Origin: Norana najaformis
Lineage: Eukaryota; Annelida; Clitellata; Crassiclitellata; Hormogastridae
Direction: 5' to 3'
Assembly: GCA_964023275.1 (NCBI GenBank)
Contig: OZ029921.1
Location: forward strand, 7,698,806-7,762,805
DNA: 64,000 bases
Shown here: one piece after another, positions 13,901-22,000 of the stretch
Layout: every line of letters starts with the position of its first letter
Numbering within the stretch: the first letter of the stretch is position 1
Program-made: the position numbers and the translations under genes
The notes under the pieces: model-generated
Databases searched by the model: none
What the model saw: the letters and a program-made list of their open reading frames with translations, nothing else
What the model was told of the DNA's origin: nothing

Positions 13901-14416
13901 TTCTAGGTGAGATCCTTCACAACCACTGCCCTGTTAAATAAATGGGCACTGTTCCATTTTATGTCCCGGTAATTTTTCATTTTCAGCTCTTGGATGACTT
14001 CCATGGAACTAGTAGCAACAACTTCCCACACTGGGGTAGAAACAGAGTGCTGAACAGGAAGTCAATGCAAAGATTTACGCTCCTATTTTGATGCATTTGA
14101 TATGGCTCTAGCCAAAGAGTTCTGAACCCTTTGGAATTTCTGCATGTTAGATTTTGTGATATCAACCAGTTACAGTAGTCAAAGCGACTGGAGACCAATG
14201 CCAAGGATATTAGTTAGTTATAGTCATTTTCCTTTAAACTTCAGTCAGAAGAAATTACAAAGCGGGCTGTAAACTCCTAAGTGGAAAACGAGTAACGCAT
14301 GAGGGGTTAGAGCCTACAAATTCAAGCCAAGTTTGATTCGCAGTAGTCAATTAAAAAACTTACGCCCGATTTTGTGGAAACCCCATTTCCATCAACGTTT
14401 CCACTTCATTCGGCAT
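1743..14416 (-). CDS. UBXN1: UBX domain-containing protein 1 (UBXN1/SAKS1-like), 3' partial
   Basis: Adaptor that binds ubiquitin through an N-terminal UBA domain and the AAA-ATPase p97/VCP through a C-terminal UBX domain, acting in cytosolic and ER-linked protein degradation (family knowledge). Ten exons join in frame on the minus strand: 14364-14416, 13572-13625, 12514-12596, 10486-10561, 9548-9679, 8440-8559, 7901-7972, 5826-5877, 4975-5118, 1743-1923. They encode 322 residues plus one base. Order: UBA (about 1-40, with the MGF motif), acidic linker, C2H2-like finger (Cys87, Cys90, His103, His109), charged coiled coil (about 120-214), Ala/Ser-rich linker, UBX domain with its FPR motif at 305-307. 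The vertebrate protein is about 300 residues, so only a short last exon is missing. The start ATG at 14416 is the first Met of the UBA motif. The 5' end faces ITPK1. Confidence 0.9.
2386..4169 (-). mobile_element. RTE-like non-LTR retrotransposon, 5'-truncated, in UBXN1 intron 9
   Basis: Minus-strand reverse transcriptase in two blocks, 4165-3215 and 3149-2403, joined by a single frameshift near 3240. Visible motifs: the thumb/finger block with QAGFRPRRGTRDQ, the catalytic block FIDFTKAFD, the GVCQGCNLSP block, and an intact YADD box at about 3160-3170, then the C-terminal region with CEAWTLK and the GRGRPKISW motif typical of RTE-type 3' ends. No endonuclease domain is present, so it is 5'-truncated. 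The 3' end runs into a short tandem repeat (cat gtcat gtcat) at 2380-2396, as RTE elements usually do. It lies in the same orientation as UBXN1. Confidence 0.85.
4170..4594. repeat. 34-bp inverted repeat flanking 357 bp, MITE-like
   Basis: Arms 4170-4203 and 4561-4594 match as inverted repeats at 30 of 34 positions with no gap. The left arm starts exactly where the LINE reverse transcriptase ends. The interior shows no reading frame of note. It could be a non-autonomous DNA transposon; no target duplication was identified. Confidence 0.45.
4975..5118 (-). CDS. UBXN1: UBXN1 exon 9 (Ala/Ser-rich linker, start of UBX)
   Basis: 48 codons (residues 215-262), phase 0 on both sides. An Ala/Ser/Val/Gln-rich stretch made of repeated tgctgcttctgtt-type units precedes the conserved KEYKETRLQ entry into the UBX fold. 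The CAG/CTG-rich tract (5030-5085) makes length polymorphism likely. Confidence 0.85.
5119..5825. other. UBXN1 intron 8, no feature seen
   Basis: AT-rich intron sequence. I see no exon, RNA gene or recognisable repeat. Confidence 0.6.
5826..5877 (-). CDS. UBXN1: UBXN1 exon 8 (coiled coil end)
   Basis: Residues 197-214. It encodes a QRVLDLIEKDKRDRAAK-type charged helix, collinear with the corresponding segment of vertebrate UBXN1. Acceptor TTTTAG, donor GTGATT. Confidence 0.85.
6180..6310 (+). mobile_element. LINE 3' fragment (degraded)
   Basis: A plus-strand frame reads a YGSWSFAVTGTSVWNSLPSS-like segment followed by a KTAMF-like end. That is the usual C-terminal signature of CR1/L2-type and related LINE ORF2 proteins. 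Only about 130 bases remain. Confidence 0.5.
6379..7292. mobile_element. MITE-like element with ACCATATTTTC terminal repeats
   Basis: The left end (from 6380, accatattttccagactacaag) and the inverted right end (up to 7290) share about 20 of 22 terminal bases. Both ends are flanked by TA. The sequence resembles termini common in hAT/Tip100-type elements, although an 8-bp target duplication is not evident. The 0.9-kb interior has no transposase frame. It lies in UBXN1 intron 7. Confidence 0.5.
6938..7055 (+). repeat. dispersed repeat, copy 1 (partner at 41389-41520)
   Basis: The segment beginning gtgtggccttt and ending in a ctttctacc/agccac motif is shared, with moderate divergence, with 41389-41520 in ITPK1 intron 4. 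Family unknown; SINE-like in size. Confidence 0.45.
7901..7972 (-). CDS. UBXN1: UBXN1 exon 7 (coiled coil)
   Basis: Residues 173-196. It encodes MQEDEIKKLAEQRRKEKEEE-type sequence, aligning with the QEDEMRRAAEERRREKAEE segment of vertebrate UBXN1. Donor GTGAGT. Confidence 0.88.
7973..8439. other. UBXN1 intron 6, possible SINE-like block
   Basis: No exon. A block at about 8030-8240 is more GC-rich than its surroundings and may be a SINE 3' body, but I cannot identify an A or B box. Confidence 0.35.
8440..8559 (-). CDS. UBXN1: UBXN1 exon 6 (coiled coil)
   Basis: Residues 133-172. It is Lys/Glu/Arg-rich and ends in RRSQGKELAAIRQK, matching the RRRQGQELSAARQR region of vertebrate UBXN1. Reading frame and homology both require a donor at 8439-8438 of sequence GTCGGT, weaker than the other donors in this gene. 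Confidence 0.85.
8560..9547. other. UBXN1 intron 5, no feature seen
   Basis: Ordinary AT-rich intron sequence without a recognisable element. Confidence 0.55.
9548..9679 (-). CDS. UBXN1: UBXN1 exon 5 (zinc finger second half)
   Basis: Residues 89-132. It contains Cys90 (the second finger cysteine), His103 and His109, then the acidic segment ending PLTEEEKKAQLEK, which is conserved just before the coiled coil. Vertebrate UBXN1 lacks the finger, so this is an ancestral form. Confidence 0.88.
9680..10485. other. UBXN1 intron 4, no clear feature
   Basis: No exon seen. A TATA-like catatataaagg at 9974-9985 and adjacent GC-richer sequence could be a decayed repeat; this is not supported further. 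Confidence 0.4.
10486..10561 (-). CDS. UBXN1: UBXN1 exon 4 (linker, zinc finger first Cys)
   Basis: Residues 64-88, ending SLKCD. Its Cys87 pairs with Cys90 of exon 5 to start the C-X2-C-X12-H-X5-H finger. Acceptor TTGCAG, donor GTTAGT. Confidence 0.85.
11565..12360 (-). mobile_element. CR1/L2-like LINE, 3' end of ORF2
   Basis: The minus strand reads LQSVLNAAARLIGG, then LHWLPIQERIQFKIL and a WNNLP-type GPASW block: the C-terminal region shared by CR1/L2 LINEs. The 3' end has a gtaaagcgcc motif followed by a (taatcg)n tail at 11571-11590. Inserted in UBXN1 intron 3; 5'-truncated and interrupted by stops. Confidence 0.8.
12514..12596 (-). CDS. UBXN1: UBXN1 exon 3 (post-UBA acidic region)
   Basis: Residues 36-63. 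It encodes WLFAHDNDPDIDEPFE-type sequence, matching the DWLMEHEDDPDVDEPLE segment directly after the UBA domain in vertebrate UBXN1. Confidence 0.9.
12597..13571. other. UBXN1 intron 2 with LINE debris
   Basis: No exon. The right half (about 13090-13560) is a degraded LINE, listed separately. The rest is unremarkable apart from a short SINE-like stretch near 12690-12800. Confidence 0.45.
13090..13560 (-). mobile_element. degraded CR1/L2-like LINE 3' fragment
   Basis: The motif gtagacgattctaaat (reverse complement of the ..WNRLP.. codons) and the aacaggaagccagtt block also occur at 44401-44420 and 14050-14070. It is full of stops in all frames. Confidence 0.5.
13572..13625 (-). CDS. UBXN1: UBXN1 exon 2 (UBA domain)
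   Basis: Residues 18-35. It encodes EKALAKTGYKGVQVAMDW, the second and third helices of the UBA domain (compare AEKALALTGNQGIEAAMDW in vertebrates). Phase 2 on both sides. Confidence 0.92.
13975..14205 (-). mobile_element. LINE fragment with a S-R-F-D-Y-C-N motif
   Basis: The minus strand reads ALVSSRFDYCNWLI, matching the SRLDYCNSLL block of CR1/L2-type LINE C-terminal regions, followed by decayed sequence. It sits in UBXN1 intron 1. Confidence 0.6.
14364..14416 (-). CDS. UBXN1: UBXN1 exon 1 (start codon, UBA helix 1)
   Basis: Residues 1-17 plus two bases: a short start followed by ETLMEMGFPQNRA, the UBA MGF motif. The Met at 14416 is chosen because the UBA domain normally starts within a few residues of the N-terminus. 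Donor GTAAGT. Confidence 0.9.
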
Positions 14417-14753
14417 TTTAGCAAAGGATGTTCTATATAAATAACGAATTTGATGCTAAAATGAAATAATATTTGTAATCGTTCACAACCGATATTTGTT
14501 TCTCAATGTACTGCGTTTGAAAAAGGTAAGGTGGCCACACAAAGTAAGTATGATCATCAAATGGTTTTACCAGAGCCACATATACAGATATAGATGGCTC
14601 TGGGTTTTACATGTTTACAAATGTATGGCCTAATCTTAGAACTTCTATAGCGCCATTATAATAATGCACTAGTCAATCAACGACACTCCAAGACAGAATC
14701 GAAATCCGGTCAATTCAAATGGTTAGTACCATGTCTAAATATACACGTTTATT

Positions 14754-14757
<4 letters not shown>

Positions 14758-14807
<50 letters not shown>
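14758..14807. repeat. (GA)n microsatellite
   Basis: An uninterrupted GA repeat of 50 bases. The sequence following it (ttttattgacaacc) looks like the flank of a dispersed element. Confidence 0.95.
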
Positions 14808-14811
<4 letters not shown>

Positions 14812-15477
14812 ATTGACAACCAAAAATAATTAACAAATACAATTATAGTCTGTCACATACAGTGGTGCCAATGGGCTGACCTAAAAGGAACAAACAGTTC
14901 CGCTACGAAGGTCACTTATTTACGTCATGGATTACAAATAGGTGACAGTATAATACTGAGTAAAACAATTAATAATCTAAAATATAAAGTTATTTTTATA
15001 ATCAATGTCATTGCATAAACCTAAACAAAAAAACACTTAACTAAGCACCAAAAATTTAACACCAATGTTAAAATATGCGGGCATTGCGATTTATTCAGTA
15101 GTCGGACGACGATGACGATGTGAAGAATTTTCGTGTAGAAACGTATGTTTAATGATTTCGCGCCCTCGGTTGATGCCTTGTGCATTAGACACAGGCACTC
15201 TAGAAATGTCTAATTAACCTAAACAAAGCCCACAGTAAGAGTTCCTAGGTCTTCTCTTTCTTTTCATATGGCATCCGGATTTTGTTCTTCACACGGTATC
15301 TCTGGACAACCTCTCTGACTTGATGCAGCACTCGTGAATTAGCTGGTGCCGAGCGCTTAGCGTTTTGTAGGACTTAAGTTTCGAGTTTCCGAATATGATA
15401 TGTACACGTTTTTCTATAAATGCACACTTTCTATAGCGACTGTATGGCCTCGACTCTGTTCTTTTTCAACGAATTAA

Positions 15478-15607
15478 TCGCCTGAGATCCTTTATAACCG
15501 CTGCCCTTTTGAATGGGCGCCACGCCTTTAAGGTCCCCGTGTACGGACCGTACTAGATCAAATCTCTGAAATAAGCCATGATCGGTATGGGAATCGGCAT
15601 CCACGCG
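15478..15607 (-). repeat. dispersed repeat, copy 1 (inverted partner at 35470-35610)
   Basis: About 130 bases containing ggtccccgtgtacggaccgt and aatctctgaaataagcc are found in inverse orientation at 35470-35610 with a few per cent divergence. A shorter relative is at 13905-13970. Family not recognised. Confidence 0.7.
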
Positions 15608-15969
15608 CTCAGAGGCGCCTTGATGTGCGTGTTAGTCAATGTAGCTAACCAGACCAGTGATAGCTCGCATATGATCTGAGTTGCGAAGTCTTCCATATTT
15701 TAAAAATCCTTATGTGTGACTAGTCTATTTGAAATGGATTTATCATCGAGCGATCAGCGTAAAAATTAGTTGTCTTCTACTCAATTTTTGTTTTCTGCAG
15801 TTTGCTTCCTAATTCTAAGTAAGCTTACTTACTTACATAAATTTGAATACGCATGCGCGGTGCATTGTACACTAATCTTCGCTCGGGCAAATAATACGAT
15901 GAGTAATTTTGCGTCTTAAAAGTCTTTAAACGAACGCCGTCTGGTCTCATATCGACACGGAGACGCGAA

Positions 15970-16058
15970 ATGGACGGGAAAAGAAGGAAAGTTGGCTACT
16001 GGATGACGGAGAAGAAATTCAGACGATTGCATTTCGAGACTTTTGTGTCGCTGTGCAG
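15970..16058 (+). CDS. ITPK1: ITPK1 exon 1
   Basis: Residues 1-29 plus two bases. It encodes the GYWMTEKKFRRLHF strand-helix of the N-terminal domain, collinear with human GYWLSEKKIKKLNF. Lys16 corresponds to the inositol-phosphate-binding Lys18. Donor GTACGT, phase 2, matching exon 2. Confidence 0.93.
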
Positions 16059-19000
16059 GTACGTTCATCGGCGAGCAGCGTCGTTTGGGACGCTGAGATA
16101 GAGATGTCGGGAGGACGGAATGCATTTTGGGATGCTATGAAAATGATGGAGTAAGAGCAGGGTAGAAATAGTAGCAGCATGATGACTTGCTTCCCTCTTC
16201 CACACCCATTCCCTAGCTAGGAAGCGTTGGAATTGGTGTTCTAAATGCGTGGAGGCGAGAATATCGGAAGTGACGAAGAATGGCTGGGACAGGCGGGAAA
16301 GCGATGGGCGAGCGAAAACTAGGTGTGGCATTGAGTGTGGTGGAAAAGTCATATAACGCTTAAAATGGTGCCGAGGGTGGAGAATGTGCTGAGGTGGGAT
16401 AAGAAGAAACAACTCACAGTGCTTGGATAAAGAAATGTAATTTTTTACTAGGTTCTGCAAATTTGTTGGTGGTGGGCTGCACAGCAACAATTACACTCGT
16501 AGGCGCGCGGATCCGAGAAAGGCTTAGCGAGGCAACCCAGTTCGCATTAATTGGTGAATGGTAGTTAGCCTAGGTGTAGGCCTGCTGGTAAATAAGTTTG
16601 AACCGGATGCACAATTGGCCTCTCTGCCAACTGTCCAAAGCGGTTTTGATGTGAGCCAAATGGCTGACTGTTTTGATATGTATGTTAATTTGCTTTAGGA
16701 TACAAATTAGAGAAACTGAGGGAGAGATTAATGATGCATGTATTCAGACATATATCCAGCTTAAAGGAACGTCAATGCAAATGCATTTCTAGCCATTCTG
16801 TCTTAACGCCCTTATAGATAGTCTGATGACACTGGGTTTGATATTTGTGCATGGATAAATACAATTGCCCATCTCTGTTTAAACATTAGAATGTACTTGA
16901 GCATTTATATTGTGCCATTTGAAACTGCTCTGATGTTTCTTATAATTATGTTGGTGTATCCATTAATAAGACAGAATTGTAATTGTAATTTGAGATTTAT
17001 AAAGCGCCTCTTAGAGGATAAACTCAACAGAGGTGCTTCCGGCCCGAAGGAGTAAAATCACTGTTAAACAGTACAGTCTTCAGGCGCCTGCGGAACACTG
17101 AGAGGGGGAGAGAAAGGAGCTCAAGTCGCAATTCTCGAGGGAGACGATTCCAGCAAGCGGGACCAACGTAGGCAAAGCTCATAATTGTTGGGGGGTGGGG
17201 ACAAGCCATCCCAATGGTGTGTAACCCAGGCTGTATATAAACATGATAATGCTGAAATAACATAAAACATTCTCTAATACACTAAAATACTCTTGGTCCT
17301 CTGCTTTACATCATTTATACTGCTGACATGAACCATGTTCTTTCCTTTCTGGGGGTTGCCACTCATCATTATGCTGATGATGTTATAAACAGACATTTAT
17401 AACGTGATCCTCAAGCATGCATTAGCTGTAGATGCATTCTTCATAGTTGGGATAATGTTTAAGACATTTGGGGCACTTTCTGCTTGGATGTCATCTATCT
17501 GCCTCTGGCTTAATTCCTCTAAAACGCAACTGATTTGGCTTGGTAGCCACTGGCAGCTCCAAAGATAGACTTGATTTACTTACAGCTCTGCACTTTCCCA
17601 CTGCATGCTTTTCTGTTTCTGTGTGTGTGTGACCTGGGTGTGACCTTGATCAGGAATTGACCTTCTCTGAGCATGTGAAGGCAGTATGTAGCGTATGCTT
17701 TTATCATCCGCACCAGATTGCAGTATGCACCATTTGCTTTGTCCTAAGGCTGCTTCTACGCTGATGCACGCACTCATATGTACTTGGGTCGACTATGGTA
17801 ATGCCATCTATGCTAGTCTCTCTCTTTTGTATTAGACAACTTGAAATCTGTTTTAAATGCTGTAACTTAGTAATTGATAGAATTCCAGGTATTATTTTGT
17901 ACTTGTGTACGGGATGAGCTGCATTGGTTGCCCATGCGAAGGCACATTTATTTTAAGATCCTCTGATGTGTAACTGCCTGGCTGGTTCTGCTCCATCCTG
18001 TCATAGGGAGCTATGTATTTCAGTGTTCCTGGCTGCAGGTCTCTCTGGTCTGCAGCACAAGGTATTCTGGTTGTCCCTGCACCCTGAGCCTCGCAGTGCA
18101 ACATGGTAGCTTTGCTGTCTTTGGCTCTTCACTCTGAAACAGTCTGCCTTGCGACCTGTGGCATGAGCTTCTTGCACTTTCTCTGCCTGTATTTTGCCAG
18201 CGATTGAAGACCATTCTATTTCATCATGATCTTCTGTTATTGGGTTGGTAGCACTTCTGAGTAGTTTCCTTGAAGAGCTACTGTTTGTGCAGTTACGATT
18301 ACGTTTACAAGCAGTAATGTAGTGATGATTTCTAACAGAATAATTTATGCAATTTTTTGATTATTTAGTGTATGTAACGTAAATTAGCTAGATAGATGAT
18401 GATAATGGAAGTATAGTAAGGTTCTTAGAAGTATGGTACAAATATACAGGTACATATGTGCATGCAAATGTGCACCCATACATAGATGTTTACAGACATA
18501 CCTACTTAAGTATCTGTAGCAGTAGCAGTGTACCAAGTGGGCTGTAGATGCGGCCACTTACCTCCAGATAAATCATCAGTTAAGTGGCTAGGACTTACTG
18601 TTTACTTTCCTGCTCAGACAGACTTATACCAAACGCAACTGCTTGATAACATAGTTTTTCTTGTGTAAATAAGATGCTTATGCTCGTCACGTGACGTCAG
18701 CTGTAAACAATACTTGGAAGCGTAAATTCTGGATTTATTCGAAAAATGTTAATTTTTAGAGAATTAGCTTATTCACAGGTGTTTTGTTAAGACAAAACCC
18801 ATTAGGTTGTTTGGGTCATGATATTTTGAGTTGAAATGTAAAGATCAGAAAGATAGGCCTACTGTTGGCCATAATAATAACGAAAAGTATTAATACTCCA
18901 GAAACTCCCTGAAGCATGCTTGATTATAACACAAATTCTGATATGATGTATTTGATGACGTGGATCCAAAATTCAACCGCAGAAAATAAATTCATTGTAA

Positions 19001-22000
19001 CGCAATCTCAGTGTTAGGCAGTTGTTGATATCACTTCCAAAGACAGCGTTACACTGAGTTTGCAGTTTACAGTATTTAGTGTTAATGATTAGTTATAAAT
19101 AACATCAGATCTAATCTAATGACTTCTGTAGTGCCATTATCATAATGCCCAAGGAATCGATCGATGGTCGCTAAAACTGAAATCTTAATGAAAAATCATA
19201 ATCCTATGGAGAAGCCTGGTCAAATTCCTGTAGGCCAAAGAAACCAGAAGCAAGGATTTGGTGCGTAAGCAAGTTAAAAGAATTGAGTCTTACGTGTCGA
19301 TCTGAATGACATCAAAGATCTGAAAGAACCAACGGAATAGGCCAGCGAATCCCAAAGTTTTGGACCAGCTACAGGGAACATCTGAGAGCCCAAAATCCTT
19401 TTTGTATGGAGTGCATCAAGAGTCGTGGTTGCAATTCTTAGTAGTAATAAAGCAACTGCTAGTATAATTTTTTTCCGTCAGGAATCATTCATGCTTCAGT
19501 AAAATGTAATGAAATATAATGAAATATAATCACATTAAGATTCCCTATTACATTTTTTGATCCTTTGGAAATAATAATGATAATGCTTTTATCCTATGCT
19601 GTAGCTATGCTTTAATACTTGCTCCATGACCTTAAATAAATAACTGTAAGAAAGTTATGAATTAATAATAGTAGTGTGATGGTTTACTTTGGTTAAGGGT
19701 AAAAAAATACATGCTGCAAGAGAATGATGAATGAGCAAACAATGACAGTGTAGGCGGCTAATGTGGGCTATCAGTGGATTGATCTTTTAGAAGTAGCATG
19801 TGTTGTGCTCAGACACGCAGAAATCAATTCAACCAATTGCTCTTGAACCTCGTCGGTTTTCTTAAATGAACCACTTCAGTGTAACATTGGTCCACTACCA
19901 CCCATTGCAAATTCCTTGCCTTGCTCTTGAAATACCTTGTAATGCTTGTTCAAGTGAGTTCTTGTTGATGTAAGGCTAAGGATTAATAATTTAAGGTACA
20001 CACAGAGGGCTCTTGAGAGGTCCAGGCTGTGAAAGGTGCTACATAATGTCTGGTTGCAATTAAGTGCTGTTTATATGCTAGTATGTTTACATTATTCATG
20101 TTTGGTTGGTAGTGAGTTATTAGGAATATATTTACTAGACATCTTGACCTAGTTCTTTGTGGTAATGCATATAATCTTGTGCTATCTGGTTCTGAGAATT
20201 TTTTGTGTGGTATTAAGCTTTTTCTAACTAATGGTGACAGTTTCCAACCTTTTAAGAACTTGAGGCATACCTGTGAGAAGTTTTTCAAATTCACAAATTA
20301 CATTCATCTGGGTAACTAAGTAACTAATAAACTTAGCAGCTGTGGTGATTTTGTGGCCACCTCTGAAGTAATTTTACTCGGTCATTTCGTGGCCAGTTCT
20401 TTGGTCATGTTAAACTTTGTTGTGACCACTTCTGTTGCCATGTTATAGCCATCTTGTGGGTGCATATGTGTGTATGTATACAGCATATGCATCTGGGCAT
20501 TATGTAGCTCACCCTTCTAAAATATGACATTAGCTCAACAGAAATGCTTCAGTTGAAGCTTTGTTGTTACTAATTTTATTTGGACGTTTGTGCCACAGTT
20601 GCTCTTCTCATCTCCATTCCCAGTTTTTGAAATATCTGTGGCTATTTCTTTGGCCAGTTCTGTAGCCATTTGCAGTTCTGAAGTGATTAGAATAATGTCT
20701 AAAAGTGTAAAAATTTTAGTAAACTATGACCCAGCTACTTGAATCAATATTGAGCAGGTACTTGACTACCTGAACACACAGTTCGCTCAAGAGAGTCATT
20801 ATGTCCAGTTAGTCCTAATTTGAACTTAGCTATTAATGGCTTGCTGGTCAGTTATGTCTGGCAGGCATTATCATCGAACCCATTCATCCCATTAGTGGTG
20901 CAGGCCAAAGGAGAAGGGTTAAGCAGTTAACTTACCCATGAGGCCACAGGCCACAATATCTTTCAGCCCACCAATGCATACAACAGCACAGTAATTTTTA
21001 TTGATTTCAAGTGTAAACAAGTTTACTATTCTTAATGCTTCACTGATTGATAACTGTCTCCTGCTACAAGACACCTCTCTTCAGTGCAGAGGTGTCTGGT
21101 AGCAGGGGACAGATGACTGACAACTGTGCAGTATCAAGTCCTGAGCCTGTGACTAATACAGCATTTTTGCTTGAAATAATTATTATGCTTCTTTGGCCGG
21201 TTTTGGGTGTATGCATTCATTGTCCGGATGACACCGTCTGTCAGCAAGTGCCTGGAGGCCCGGGCACCCGCTGATAGACCTAACAGCGTCCCCTCTACAC
21301 AGCCGCAAAAAACATCATGTAACTTAGAGTAGTAAGGGCAAAGGACAGAGTGAGACAGACAGGCTGAGCCGCAGAGACAGATGCAGTGAGACAGGCTTTA
21401 TAAGAAATGGTGGAAGGGTAGGGCAGATTAAGAGAAAGACTGAAACGGCAACACAAAGCAAGAGAGAGAGAGAGAGAGAGAGATCACAGACTGACCAGGA
21501 ACTGACCACTGGACAGAATTCAATCAATAATAGGCTGGCCAATCAATATCCTGCCAGTCTGTCAAAGCAGTGGTACATTTAGAATTGAAGGTCATCCATT
21601 GCCCCAGTTCTGAGAGACGCATTTACGCACAGCTCACGTATGTAACAACATGGCCAGAATTCTTCCCAGGAATAAATTATGATTAAGCTAGACCTTAGCA
21701 CGTAATTGCCATTGTCTGGTGCCACGTAATTGAATAGAAGCCAAGTGGAAGAGAGTCTTAAAGCAAGACAACCTTCTTAATAATCATAATAATAATAAGA
21801 CGATTTATAGAATGCCATAGTATGGCGACAGATTTGTTTGGTCCGTATAAATGCCATGTTATTGCATGGCTGTATATAAATGCCATGTTATTGCATGGCT
21901 GTATATAAATGCCATGTTATTGCATGGCTGTATATAAATGCCATGTTATTGCATGGCTGTATATAAATGCCATGTTATTGCATGGCTGTATATAAATGCC

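Larger units (their letters stand above)
14417..15969. promoter_or_regulatory. UBXN1/ITPK1 head-to-head intergenic region, candidate bidirectional promoter
   Basis: The 1.55 kb between two divergent start codons. GC and CpG content rise near 15840-16060, and a palindromic NRF1-like site (acgcatgcgcgg, 15849-15860) lies about 110 bases upstream of the ITPK1 ATG. It also contains a (GA)n microsatellite and a dispersed repeat, listed separately. That both genes share regulation is inference. Confidence 0.5.

Noticed and set aside
16065..16490. 141-codon minus-strand frame just inside ITPK1 intron 1
   Set aside because: No recognisable domain, and its composition fits CpG-rich promoter-side DNA read in antisense. 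No splice or start context supports it.
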